Positions 18,302-27,149 of a stretch of DNA of 64,000 bases are shown here, one piece after another. This DNA comes from DASXUG01 sp964620425 (lineage in GTDB: Bacteria; Pseudomonadota; Gammaproteobacteria; Burkholderiales; Methylophilaceae): the NCBI GenBank assembly GCA_964620425.1, contig CAZUGV010000002.1, positions 62,001-126,000 on the forward strand, given 5' to 3'. Both the position numbers and the translations under genes were made by a program. The notes under the pieces are model-generated. The model did not search any database and was not told the origin of the DNA. It saw only the letters and a program-made list of their open reading frames with translations. The first letter of the stretch is position 1. Each line of letters starts with the position of its first letter.

Positions 18302-19459
18302 TTAAATTGCGCCTTTTAAAGCAATTGCTTTATCTGTAGCTTCCCATGAGAACTCTGGCTCATCACGACCAAAGTGACCATACGCCGCAGTTTTACTGTA
18401 GATTGGGCGCAACAAATCTAACATTTTGACGATACCTTTCGGACGTAAATCAAAATGGTCAAGCACCAACTGTGTCAGTACTTCGTTTGACACTTTACCT
18501 GTTCCATAAGTTTCCACCATCACTGACGTGGGCTTTGCCACGCCAATTGCATATGACACTTGCACCAAACAACGTGAAGCCAAGCCAGCTGCAACGATGT
18601 TTTTAGCGACATAACGGCCAGCATAAGCCGCTGAACGGTCTACTTTGGAAGGGTCTTTACCTGAGAAAGCACCGCCACCATGTGGGGCTGCGCCACCGTA
18701 AGTATCCACAATAATTTTACGGCCAGTTAAACCGCAATCGCCTTGTGGGCCGCCAATGACAAAGCGACCTGTTGGGTTAACCAAATACTTAATATCGCCT
18801 TTGATTAGCTCTTTAGGCAACATTGGCTTAATCACTTCTTCAATCACTGCTTCACGAATATCTTTTAACTCCATTTCTGGCGCATGTTGCGTTGAAACAA
18901 CCACAGTATCGATTGAATCTGGCTTGCCGTTAACATACTTCACGGTCACTTGTGATTTTGCATCTGGACGCAGCCACGCTAAACGACCATCTTTACGCAT
19001 TTGAGATTGACGCTCCATCAAGCGGTGCGATAGCCAAATTGGCAATGGCATCAATTGCGGTGTTTCGTCACATGCGTAACCAAACATCAAGCCTTGGTCA
19101 CCCGCGCCTTGGTCTAGCGGGTCATCATGTGCGCCATCCACACCCTGCGCAATATCTGGGCTTTGTTTATCGTAAGCCACTAAAACCGCACAACCTTTGT
19201 AATCAATGCCGTAGTCAGTATTGTCGTAGCCAATGCGCTTGATCGTTTCGCGCGCTACTTTAATGTAATCAACATTCGCTGTTGTGGTGATTTCACCAGC
19301 CAACACAACCAAACCAGTGTTCGCTAAAGTTTCAGCAGCCACACGTGCCGTTGGGTCTTGGGCAAGAATCGCATCTAAAATACTATCGGATACTTGGTCT
19401 GCTAATTTATCTGGATGCCCTTCGGACACGGACTCGGAAGTAAATAAATATTCGCTCAT
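18302..19459 (-). CDS. metK: S-adenosylmethionine synthetase
   Basis: A 385-residue enzyme making SAM from methionine and ATP. Typical features are the start YLFTSESVSEGHPDKLADQ, GAGDQGLMFGYA (the active-site loop region) and GGGAFSGKDPSKVDRSAAY. Length equals the family norm. It lies 55 bases upstream of the HD-GYP gene and diverges from the acyltransferase gene across 67 bases. With ahcY and metF this gives three steps of the methyl cycle in 5.5 kb. Confidence 0.98.
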   Translation of the reverse strand: MSEYLFTSESVSEGHPDKLADQVSDSILDAILAQDPTARVAAETLANTGLVVLAGEITTTANVDYIKVARETIKRIGYDNTDYGIDYKGCAVLVAYDKQSPDIAQGVDGAHDDPLDQGAGDQGLMFGYACDETPQLMPLPIWLSHRLMERQSQMRKDGRLAWLRPDAKSQVTVKYVNGKPDSIDTVVVSTQHAPEMELKDIREAVIEEVIKPMLPKELIKGDIKYLVNPTGRFVIGGPQGDCGLTGRKIIVDTYGGAAPHGGGAFSGKDPSKVDRSAAYAGRYVAKNIVAAGLASRCLVQVSYAIGVAKPTSVMVETYGTGKVSNEVLTQLVLDHFDLRPKGIVKMLDLLRPIYSKTAAYGHFGRDEPEFSWEATDKAIALKGAI

Positions 19460-19526
19460 GGATAATCAATCGTAAACACAAAAGATTGCTAGAATAGCAA
19501 AATTGTCACTATTCCAAAAGTAATTC

Positions 19527-20381
19527 ATGCTAAAAATGCTATTGCAGTTATATGCGCGCTTGCCCTTAGTAGTTATTCATGGCTTGGGGGCGACCGTAGG
19601 CTGGATTATTTTTGCGTGCAATCGAGGACTTGCGGGCAAAATTCAGAGTAATTTAATGCACGCCAACATCAGCAACAATGCTGAAGATACAATCAAAATT
19701 GCTCGAAAAAGCGCAATAGAAATAGGGAAAGGTGTTGCTGAAACCTTGGCCATTTGGTTTAAACCGCAAGCTGATGTTGAAAAATGGGTCACTGGCACAG
19801 CGGGCTGGTCACATGTGGATGACGCTTTAGCCAATCAAAAAGGCATTATCTTTCTTACCCCCCATTTGGGGTGTTATGAAATTACCGCTTTACATTTTGC
19901 CAGCCAAAACCCCATTAGCATTTTGTATCGCCCTCATCGCAAAAGCTGGCTAGCGCCGATAGTGGAAGCAGGACGTATGCGCAACAACATCACGCTTGCA
20001 CCGACTAATATGAAGGGCGTTCGCACTTTGTTACGCACACTAAAACAAGGTGGCGCTATCGGCATATTGCCAGACCAAGTGCCTGGCGCAGGTGAGGGTG
20101 AGTGGGTGGATTTTTTCGATCGCCCCGCTTACACCATGACGTTGGTCAACAAACTTAAAGAAGCAACAGACGCGACTATCTTGCTAGCTTTTGGTGAGCG
20201 TCTACCTTGGGGACGCGGGTTTATCGTGCACATAGAACCATTTGAAGGCGAAGTTAGCCCACGTGGCGTTAATGAGGCCATTGAGAAATTGATAGGCAAA
20301 TACCCTACACAATACTTGTGGTCATATAACCGTCATAAGCAGCCGAAGCAACAAAAAGCATCAATTGACGAAGCAAAGTAA
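19527..20381 (+). CDS. lipid A biosynthesis acyltransferase (LpxL/HtrB family)
   Basis: A 284-residue inner-membrane protein with a hydrophobic N-terminal anchor (about 10-32). The catalytic HX4E motif is HLGCYE near residue 115; ILYRPHRK and GIGILPDQVPGAGEGEW are the other conserved blocks. It adds a secondary acyl chain to lipid A. Which position and chain (LpxL or LpxM type) cannot be decided from sequence alone, so no symbol is given. It is followed at about 110 bases by dapF. Confidence 0.9.
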   Translation: MLKMLLQLYARLPLVVIHGLGATVGWIIFACNRGLAGKIQSNLMHANISNNAEDTIKIARKSAIEIGKGVAETLAIWFKPQADVEKWVTGTAGWSHVDDALANQKGIIFLTPHLGCYEITALHFASQNPISILYRPHRKSWLAPIVEAGRMRNNITLAPTNMKGVRTLLRTLKQGGAIGILPDQVPGAGEGEWVDFFDRPAYTMTLVNKLKEATDATILLAFGERLPWGRGFIVHIEPFEGEVSPRGVNEAIEKLIGKYPTQYLWSYNRHKQPKQQKASIDEAK

Positions 20382-20492
20382 GCGCTGATACCAAAATGCC
20401 ATTGATTTAGTATCGCCGTGCAATCCACATTCGAATACAATAGTTAAGGCTAAAATAGAAACACTAGAAAACAGCAACAAAAAAGTACACAC

Positions 20493-21326
20493 ATGAAACT
20501 CAAATTCACAAAAATGCATGGCATAGGCAATGACTTTGTCGTGATTGATAGCTATAGCCAATCAATTTCGCTCACCAGCGAACAGATCAAACATATCGCC
20601 AATCGTCATTTTGGCGTTGGTTGCGACCAGCTACTGATGGTGGAGCGCCCTACGCTTGAAAATATAGATTTTCGCTATCGTATTTTTAATGCCGATGGTG
20701 GCGAAGTGGAGCAATGCGGCAATGGCGCACGTTGCTTTGTGCGCTTTGTGCATGAAAAAAAACTCACAGATAAAACTGAAATTCACGTACAAACCGCTGG
20801 TGGTGTCATTACCCTTAAAATGCAAAATGATGGGCAAGTCACTGTCAACATGGGTGCACCAAGGTTTACCCCAAATGAAATTCCATTACTGGCTGAGGCT
20901 GAGCAACTAAAATACCAACTAAATGTTGGAGCCGAAATAGTGAGCGTTTCAGCCGTATCTATGGGCAATCCTCATGCCGTGCAAGTGGTTGAAAATGTTG
21001 ATACAGCGCCAGTTGCCACACAGGGCCCGCTGATTGAATCTCATGCATCGTTTCCCAAACGGGTGAACGCAGGTTTTATGCAGATTGTGGACAATCATCA
21101 TATTCGGCTACGCGTATTTGAACGTGGCAGTGGCGAAACGCTCGCTTGTGGCAGCGGCGCTTGCGCGGCGGCAGTCTCTGGCATTAGGCTTGGACATTTA
21201 CAATCTCCCGTCAATGTAGAAATGTTGGGCGGAAAACTGAATATAGCTTGGGCGGGGGAAAACCAACCAGTCTGGATGACAGGCCCTGCACAAATTGTGT
21301 TTGATGGTGAAATTGAGCTTGAGTAA
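20493..21326 (+). CDS. dapF: diaminopimelate epimerase
   Basis: A 277-residue PLP-independent racemase converting LL- to meso-diaminopimelate for lysine and peptidoglycan. The start MKLKFTKMHGIGNDFVVID is standard. Both catalytic cysteines are present, in EQCGNGARCF and in LACGSGACAAAV. The order dapF-DUF484-xerC is the well-known proteobacterial arrangement. Confidence 0.97.
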   Translation: MKLKFTKMHGIGNDFVVIDSYSQSISLTSEQIKHIANRHFGVGCDQLLMVERPTLENIDFRYRIFNADGGEVEQCGNGARCFVRFVHEKKLTDKTEIHVQTAGGVITLKMQNDGQVTVNMGAPRFTPNEIPLLAEAEQLKYQLNVGAEIVSVSAVSMGNPHAVQVVENVDTAPVATQGPLIESHASFPKRVNAGFMQIVDNHHIRLRVFERGSGETLACGSGACAAAVSGIRLGHLQSPVNVEMLGGKLNIAWAGENQPVWMTGPAQIVFDGEIELE

Positions 21327-21370
21327 GCAATAGACAAACAATACAAGCAAGAAAAAATTAAAGGAACAAT

Positions 21371-22048
21371 ATGGACATCGTCAATCCAACTTCCGAGCAA
21401 GAAGTTGTTAAATACTTAAGCGAGCACACAAATTTTTTTAAAACGCATTCAGATTTACTCGCCACCATGTATATCCCAAGCCTTCATGGCGGCGGCACGG
21501 TTTCATTGGCAGAACGCCAACAATTAGTGCAGCGCGATAAAATTCGCGCATTAGAAACAAAAATGGCGGAACTCATTCAATATGCTAAAGAAAATGATGC
21601 CATCAGTGAAAATGTGCATCAATTCACCACGCAGTTGCTGAGCGCTTCGGATTTCGAGTCATTGTTGCAAACCATTTCCCATGCCATGCGCCAAGATTTT
21701 CAAGTGCCGTACACGGGCATTCGGCTATGGGTTCAACCCTCAAACACAGCTAACAACCACCACAAAGTCTTTAACGCGGTAGATGTTGAACTCAACTTAT
21801 GGGCAGAAAGCCTTGCCGAACCTTACTGCGGTCAACCACCAGGCTTGGATTTTGTCACTTGGTTTGGTGAAAATGCCATCCCTAAATCATTTGCGCTGAT
21901 TGCTTTGCGCAATAAAAACAAAGTCTTTGGTCTGCTTGCTTTAGCCTCTGATGATGAAAAGCGCTTTTACCCAGAAATGGGCACCATGTATTTAACCCGC
22001 ATGGGCGAGCTCATTAGCGCCTGCTTGCAACAATATATTGAGCTTTGA
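21371..22048 (+). CDS. DUF484 family protein
   Basis: A 225-residue protein of the DUF484 family, always found between dapF and xerC. The start region YLSEHTNFFKTHSDLLATM and the block SLAERQQLVQRDKIRALE are characteristic, followed by a GAF-like domain (about 85-225). No biochemical role is established. Its TGA stop overlaps the TTG start of xerC, so they are translationally coupled. Confidence 0.92.
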   Translation: MDIVNPTSEQEVVKYLSEHTNFFKTHSDLLATMYIPSLHGGGTVSLAERQQLVQRDKIRALETKMAELIQYAKENDAISENVHQFTTQLLSASDFESLLQTISHAMRQDFQVPYTGIRLWVQPSNTANNHHKVFNAVDVELNLWAESLAEPYCGQPPGLDFVTWFGENAIPKSFALIALRNKNKVFGLLALASDDEKRFYPEMGTMYLTRMGELISACLQQYIEL

Positions 22049-22920
22049 GCTACCTCAGCGAATATCTCGATTACCTAAGTTTTGAGCGTGGCCTAAGCCC
22101 GCTTACCAAAGAAAACTATGCGCGAGATATTCGCCATTTGCTGGAGTTAGCTGAAGAAAAACCGCTGTCAGAAATAACTGCAAGCCATATCAGACGTTAT
22201 ATTGCCGCGTTACATGCACAAAATTTAGGTGGCAAAAGCATCGCCCGTATGCTTTCCGCGTGGCGCGGATATTTTGAGTATTTAGGTCTGCGACACGGTT
22301 ACAGCAACAACCCATGCGCAGGCATGAAAGCCCCTAAATCAGCCAAAACCTTACCGCAAGCGTTATCTGTCGACCAAACAGTCAAATTGGTTGGTCTTGA
22401 GGGCCAGGATGCGCTAACACTGCGTGACCGCGCTATTTTGGAGCTTTTTTATTCTTCGGGCTTACGATTATCTGAACTGGTCGGTCTGGATTTAAACGCG
22501 CTTGATTTATCCAGCGGTACAGTTACCGTAACAGGCAAAGGTAACAAAACTCGCATCGTACCATTAGGCAGCCATGCCATTACTGCCATACAGAACTGGC
22601 TTAATGCTCGCGCATTCATTAACAATGCCGAGGCACAAGCCATATTCACCACCCAACAAGGCAAGCGCATAACGGGTCGCGCCATTCAATATCGCATCAA
22701 ACAATGTGCTATGAAACAAGGGGTAAGTGCTAACGTACATCCACATATGTTGCGGCATAGCTTTGCAAGCCATGTTTTACAATCAAGTGGCGATTTACGA
22801 GCAGTGCAAGAAATGCTAGGTCACGCCAACATCAGTACCACGCAAGTCTATACGCACCTAGATTTTCAACACCTCGCTAAAGTCTATGACAGCGCTCACC
22901 CGCGTGCGAAGAAGAAGTAG
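22045..22920 (+). CDS. xerC: tyrosine recombinase XerC
   Basis: A 291-residue site-specific recombinase that resolves chromosome dimers at dif with XerD. The SAM-like N-terminal domain (about 1-85) is followed by the catalytic domain with all residues visible: Arg in SSGLRLSEL, Lys in GKGNKTR, HMLRHSFASH (His and Arg), LGHANI and Tyr in TTQVYTH. The start is a TTG overlapping the DUF484 stop (TTGA); no better start lies upstream. Confidence 0.95.
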   Translation: MSYLSEYLDYLSFERGLSPLTKENYARDIRHLLELAEEKPLSEITASHIRRYIAALHAQNLGGKSIARMLSAWRGYFEYLGLRHGYSNNPCAGMKAPKSAKTLPQALSVDQTVKLVGLEGQDALTLRDRAILELFYSSGLRLSELVGLDLNALDLSSGTVTVTGKGNKTRIVPLGSHAITAIQNWLNARAFINNAEAQAIFTTQQGKRITGRAIQYRIKQCAMKQGVSANVHPHMLRHSFASHVLQSSGDLRAVQEMLGHANISTTQVYTHLDFQHLAKVYDSAHPRAKKK

Positions 22921-23086
22921 CCTACAAGCAATCGGCTTCCACTAATACAAAACGCTTACGCCCAATATGGTTTTTTTACGCAGCATTATGTGGCACAATG
23001 AAGCCAATGTCAGTGAACAGATTTGCAGTACCCAATGTTGTAATACTACCCCTTCATTTCAAATTTATTTACCTTAAAGGATTAAC

Positions 23087-23671
23087 ATGGAACATACATT
23101 ACCAGCTCTACCTTATGCAAAAAATGCATTAGTACCGCACATCTCAGAAGAAACACTTGAGTTTCACTACGGAAAACATCACCAAACTTACGTCACCAAC
23201 CTCAACAACCTCATCAAAGGTACAGAATTTGAAAACGCAAGTTTAGAAGAAATTGTTAAAAAATCAGCGGCTGGCATCTACAACAACTCAGCCCAAATCT
23301 GGAACCACACTTTCTTCTGGAACAGCATGAAACCAAACGGCGGCGGCGCACCAACTGGCGCGTTAGCAGATGCCATTAACGCAAAATGGGGCAGCTTTGA
23401 TGAGTTTAAAAAAGCATTCCAAGCTTCAGCTGTTGGTAACTTTGGTTCTGGCTGGACATGGTTAGTGAAAATGGCTGACGGCAGTGTTGATATTGTCAAC
23501 ATGGGCGCAGCGGGTACACCGCTCACCACAGGCGATACCGCGCTATTAACCATCGACGTATGGGAACACGCTTACTACATCGATTACCGCAACGCACGCG
23601 CTAAGTTCGTAGAAGTGTTTTTAGCATCATTAGCTAACTGGGAGTTTGCAAGCGCTAACTTTGCTGGTTAA
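23087..23671 (+). CDS. sodB: iron superoxide dismutase
   Basis: A 194-residue cytoplasmic enzyme. The metal ligands are in HHQTYV, WNHTFFWNSM and DVWEHAYYIDYRN, and AQIWNHTFFW is typical of the Fe-type. The start MEHTLPALPYA is standard and preceded by AAAGGA. Its own terminator follows, so it is monocistronic. Confidence 0.97.
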   Translation: MEHTLPALPYAKNALVPHISEETLEFHYGKHHQTYVTNLNNLIKGTEFENASLEEIVKKSAAGIYNNSAQIWNHTFFWNSMKPNGGGAPTGALADAINAKWGSFDEFKKAFQASAVGNFGSGWTWLVKMADGSVDIVNMGAAGTPLTTGDTALLTIDVWEHAYYIDYRNARAKFVEVFLASLANWEFASANFAG

Positions 23672-23710
23672 TTTAACTTAGTGTTTGGTGAGAATAAATA
23701 CGTAACTTTA

Positions 23711-23741
23711 AGGCCCCCAATTTACTGGGGCCTTTGTTTTT
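23711..23741 (+). terminator. sodB terminator
   Basis: A stem of AAGGCCCC with GGGGCCTT around a short loop at 23711-23733, followed by TTGTTTTT on the plus strand, 40 bases after the sodB stop. Confidence 0.88.
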
Positions 23742-23762
23742 CAATTGATCATTTTTAAAAAT

Positions 23763-23790
23763 AAAAAAAGGCACACCAAACTGGTGTGCC
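23763..23790 (-). terminator. terminator of the PEP-CTERM gene
   Basis: GGCACACCA (23770-23778) and TGGTGTGCC (23782-23790) form a nine-pair stem with a three-base loop. On the minus strand it is followed by seven T residues. It lies 60 bases after the PEP-CTERM stop. Confidence 0.88.
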
Positions 23791-23851
23791 CAAGCACTAC
23801 AACTTTATAAGATGTCTGATTTTACTTTTTCATAAAATCTTGAATGTTGAT

Positions 23852-24400
23852 TTAAACTGCCAATTTACGACGAGCAGCAAAGCCGATTAAACCGAGACCA
23901 GCCAACATCATGGCATAAGCTTCTGGCTCTGGTACTGCGCTTGCAGTAAAGTTATCAATTTCAAATGCTGGATTCTTGCCATTGATTAACTTCACACTGT
24001 GAATAAATAAGCTGCCTGAGTTAAATGCAAACACTTCATCTTTTGTTCCGTACTTGTATTCATATGCATTGCCTTCAAACGTTTGGGTAGTGCCGTTACT
24101 CAAGGTAACTTCAACAGTGTTGTACCAATCTACCGTGCCCCAAATAAATGAGATGTCGTTATAAGTGTTAGCCGCTAAGTTGATCGTGGCAGAGCTGTTA
24201 GTTGCTACAACGTAGTAGTCTCCGAAGTTACCTTGTGGCTTCGCTGCTACACCACCAATGGATTGTGTGTAGATGCTACCGCCTGTAAAGCCACCAGCAT
24301 TGCCGTTTGAAAAATCAATCACCAACGGTACCGTGTTAGCAAAGGCTGATTGTGATGCAAATAATGCTGCGACTAATGCTAAAGTTTTAACTGAGTTCAT
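23852..24400 (-). CDS. PEP-CTERM sorting domain protein
   Basis: A 182-residue exported protein. Residues 1-22 are a signal peptide (TLALVAALFASQSAFAN). The C-terminus has the complete sorting signal: VPEPEAYAMM, a hydrophobic helix (LAGLGLIGFAA) and a basic tail RRKLAV. Such proteins are cut by an exosortase (XrtA/EpsH type), encoded elsewhere, and linked to exopolysaccharide or floc formation. The beta-rich middle (about 23-150) has no family I recognise. It has its own terminator and an unusual upstream control region. Confidence 0.92.
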   Translation of the reverse strand: MNSVKTLALVAALFASQSAFANTVPLVIDFSNGNAGGFTGGSIYTQSIGGVAAKPQGNFGDYYVVATNSSATINLAANTYNDISFIWGTVDWYNTVEVTLSNGTTQTFEGNAYEYKYGTKDEVFAFNSGSLFIHSVKLINGKNPAFEIDNFTASAVPEPEAYAMMLAGLGLIGFAARRKLAV

Positions 24401-24483
24401 GTTGTTTTCCTTAAATAAAGTGTGCTAATTAATGTAATTGCTAGAAGGTGATTTGTTGCTGTTTCGTGTTGTTCACCATGGAT

Positions 24484-24564
24484 TGCATCTTACGGACTGG
24501 TGCGCTTTAGCGAAATAGTCCATATGGACTAAAATGGCTTAAATCCTATAGTCCGTTTGGACTA
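24484..24564 (-). promoter_or_regulatory. phased palindromic operator sites upstream of the PEP-CTERM gene
   Basis: This lies in the 343-base gap (24401-24743) between the PEP-CTERM start and hemB. TAGTCCATATGGACTA (24516-24531) is a perfect 16-base palindrome; TAGTCCGTTTGGACTA (24549-24564) repeats the same half-sites. A third GGACT half-site is at 24494-24498. Half-sites are 32 and 33 bases apart, about three helical turns, so a dimeric regulator could bind all on one DNA face. Regulator identity is unknown. The rest of the gap (24565-24743) shows nothing I can name. Confidence 0.65.
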
Positions 24565-24743
24565 ATTTGCGGGAAATTGGGGGGGAAGTTGGAAATTAAG
24601 AGTAAAACTTAAGGATTATTTGCGTTAGTTTTGATGCAAAAATTAGTCACGCTAGTTGATATGGAGCTAGCAATAGTTGAGTGAGTTAAAAGTCAGGCAA
24701 GATAAACTATTCCCGCCCATATAAATCTGTTGGCTAGCAACTG

Positions 24744-25739
24744 CTAAGTCTTCAACCACCTTGCCACATCCATTGCATAATAAGTCAACACACCATCAGC
24801 GCCTGCGCGTTTAAAGCCTAACATTGCTTCTAGCACGCAAGCTTTTTCATCCAGCCAGCCATTTTGTGCGGCAGCTTTGAGCATGGCGTACTCACCACTC
24901 ACATGATAGGCATAGGTTGGCACACCAAATTCATCTTTAACGCGGCGCACAATGTCTAAATACGGCATCCCTGGCTTCACCATTACCATATCTGCGCCCT
25001 CTTCAATATCGAGCGCGACTTCTTTAACCGCTTCGTCTGAGTTGGCTGGGTCCATTTGGTAGTTGTATTTGTTGCCTTTGCCTAAATTAGCCGACGAACC
25101 TACCGCATCTCTAAATGGTCCGTAAAAAGCTGAGGCGTATTTGGCGGAATAAGCCAGAATGCGGGTGTAGATAAAACCGTGCTCTTCCAATGCATCTCGT
25201 ATGGCGCCGATGCGGCCATCCATCATATCGCTAGGTGCGACAATATCTGCACCTGCTTGCGCATGGCATAGCGCTTGTTTAACTAAGACTTCAACAGTTT
25301 CATCATTCAACACATAGCCCGTGTCATCAATTAAACCATCTTGGCCATGCGTGGTGTAAGGGTCAAGCGCAACGTCAGTGATAACGCCTAAATCAGGGAA
25401 CGCGGCTTTCAGTGCTTTGATAGTACGCGGTACTAAGCCATTCGGGTTGTATGCCTCTGCAGCGTCCAGACTTTTGAATTCCTGCGGTACAACAGGGAAT
25501 AATGCAAGCGCAGGAATGCCTAGTTTTACGCACTCCTCTGCCGATTTTAGCAACACATCAATGCTTTGACGCTGCACGCCCGGCATGGATTTAACTTCTT
25601 CTGTTTTATTTTCACCCTCAAGCACAAATACTGGGTAGATTAAATCGTTGGTCGTAAGGACATTTTCACGCATCAATCGACGTGAGAACTCATCTTTACG
25701 CATGCGGCGTGGACGAATGGCTAGAAATTGATTGGTCAT
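24744..25739 (-). CDS. hemB: delta-aminolevulinic acid dehydratase
   Basis: A 331-residue enzyme joining two ALA molecules into porphobilinogen in haem synthesis. The Schiff-base lysines lie in AYSAKYASAFYGPFRDA and MVMVKPGMPYLD. The metal-loop reads TDVALDPYTTHGQDG, with Ala/Asp where zinc-type enzymes carry cysteines, so this is the magnesium-dependent type (family knowledge). hemA, the pathway entry enzyme, is 6 kb away in this window. Confidence 0.97.
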   Translation of the reverse strand: MTNQFLAIRPRRMRKDEFSRRLMRENVLTTNDLIYPVFVLEGENKTEEVKSMPGVQRQSIDVLLKSAEECVKLGIPALALFPVVPQEFKSLDAAEAYNPNGLVPRTIKALKAAFPDLGVITDVALDPYTTHGQDGLIDDTGYVLNDETVEVLVKQALCHAQAGADIVAPSDMMDGRIGAIRDALEEHGFIYTRILAYSAKYASAFYGPFRDAVGSSANLGKGNKYNYQMDPANSDEAVKEVALDIEEGADMVMVKPGMPYLDIVRRVKDEFGVPTYAYHVSGEYAMLKAAAQNGWLDEKACVLEAMLGFKRAGADGVLTYYAMDVARWLKT

Positions 25740-25847
25740 AAACTCCCTCTTTTACTATATTTTCCTAAACGCTAAGAAGCGCTAGGCGGGGGGCGCAGAC
25801 AGTACAAGTTGTACGACCAGCCCCGACAACAACGCGATTCGACGCGT

Positions 25848-26636
25848 TTATGAAAATACGCGAGCCAACTCTGCGCCAGGGTCTTGCTGCCGCATAAACG
25901 CCTCACCCACCAAAAAGCCATTGACGTGATGGCTGCGCATTAAGGCGACATCTTCTGGGGTGAAAATCCCAGATTCGGTGATGACAAAGCGGTCTTCTGG
26001 CATTTTTTCCAGTAAGTCTAAAGTGGTTTGTAGCGTTACATCGAAAGTACGCAAATTGCGATTGTTTATGCCGATGAGTGGCGTTTCTAGCTGCAAGGCT
26101 AGCTCCAACTCTTCTGCATTATGCACTTCCACCAACACCGCCATGCCTAAATCATGTGAGGTTTCTTCAAGCTCGCGCATTTGTGCTAACTCTAAAGCCG
26201 CCACTATCAGCAAAATACAATCTGCGCCCATCGCACGCGCTTCATAAACTTGGTAGGGGTCTATCATAAAATCTTTGCGCAACACGGGCAGTTTGCAAGC
26301 TGCTCGCGCTTGTTTCAGATATTGCGCTGAACCCTGAAAATATTGCTCATCCGTCAATACAGACAAACAAGCTGCACCTGCTTTTTCATAGCTTTTGGCA
26401 ATTTCAGCAGGCTTAAAATCGGCACGAATCACGCCTTTTGATGGGCTAGCTTTTTTAATTTCAGCAATCACTGCGGGTTTATTTGCATCATCTTTTTTGA
26501 CTAAATTACCCACAAAATCACGCGCATCTGGCTGTTTGTAGGCTTCTACACGTAAATCATCAAGCGACTTAGCCGCCAGCGCTTTGGCCACTTCTTCACG
26601 TTTGGTGGCTAAAATTTTATTTAAAATGTCTGACAT
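25848..26636 (-). CDS. trpC: indole-3-glycerol phosphate synthase
   Basis: A 262-residue TIM-barrel enzyme of tryptophan synthesis. Conserved blocks are IAEIKKASPSKGVIR, VLTDEQYFQGS, LRKDFMIDPYQVYEARAMGAD, GINNRNLRTFDV and ESGIFTPEDV. It is the monofunctional form, without a fused TrpF. It lies three bases after the DUF3465 lipoprotein gene and ends the trpE-G-D-(DUF3465)-C run. trpF, trpB and trpA are not in the window. Confidence 0.96.
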   Translation of the reverse strand: MSDILNKILATKREEVAKALAAKSLDDLRVEAYKQPDARDFVGNLVKKDDANKPAVIAEIKKASPSKGVIRADFKPAEIAKSYEKAGAACLSVLTDEQYFQGSAQYLKQARAACKLPVLRKDFMIDPYQVYEARAMGADCILLIVAALELAQMRELEETSHDLGMAVLVEVHNAEELELALQLETPLIGINNRNLRTFDVTLQTTLDLLEKMPEDRFVITESGIFTPEDVALMRSHHVNGFLVGEAFMRQQDPGAELARVFS

Positions 26637-26639
26637 AAT

Positions 26640-27149
26640 TTACTCGTAAATTTTCCCGTTAAGTTTAATCCAGCCAGCAGGATGATGTCCGCTTGGATCA
26701 TGATGTGTCCAGTGCACAATGCCACCTTTGGGGTTGTAAACATACTCGCCCCGAAAGGTAATGGTGTCGCCCACTGCAATGTCGTCAATGCGTTTTGCTA
26801 AATCAATATTGTGCGCGAACAAGAGCGTTTGCCCGCTAGCCACTTTCACCAAAAATTTTTGGTGCTTTGAACCGTTGGTATCATCGGGTAACAACTTCAC
26901 CACACGGCCAGTGTCTTCAACTTCTACTTTATTGGCTTGATCAGCATATAACTTGGCAACATTGGGCAATGTTGAGGTTTTTAAGTTGCCGCTTAACGAT
27001 TGTAAATCTAGGGTTTGTGAGGGCTGTTTGACATCAATCGCAGATTGGCTTCCGCTTGCATGTGAGGCTGTAGGTTCAGCCTTAAAACATGCGCTCAAAA
27101 CGAAACAAAGCAAATAGAGCCAGATTAAATTTACATTAATTTTTTTCAT
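26640..27149 (-). CDS. DUF3465 lipoprotein inside the trp operon
   Basis: A 169-residue protein. A lipoprotein signal (YLLCFVLSAC, lipidated Cys near residue 21) is followed by a Ser/Gln-rich linker and a DUF3465 domain from about residue 75, with LLFAHNIDLAKRI, FRGEYVYNPKGG and IVHWTHHDPSGHHPAGWI. The start overlaps the trpD stop (ATGA) and trpC begins three bases after its stop, so it is co-translated with tryptophan enzymes although it is an envelope protein. Function is unknown. Confidence 0.82.
   Translation of the reverse strand: MKKINVNLIWLYLLCFVLSACFKAEPTASHASGSQSAIDVKQPSQTLDLQSLSGNLKTSTLPNVAKLYADQANKVEVEDTGRVVKLLPDDTNGSKHQKFLVKVASGQTLLFAHNIDLAKRIDDIAVGDTITFRGEYVYNPKGGIVHWTHHDPSGHHPAGWIKLNGKIYE

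Noticed and set aside
20440..20460. TTCGAATAC resembling a tRNA T-loop between the acyltransferase and dapF
   Set aside because: No acceptor, D or anticodon stems can be formed around it; no tRNA or rRNA gene was found anywhere in the window.
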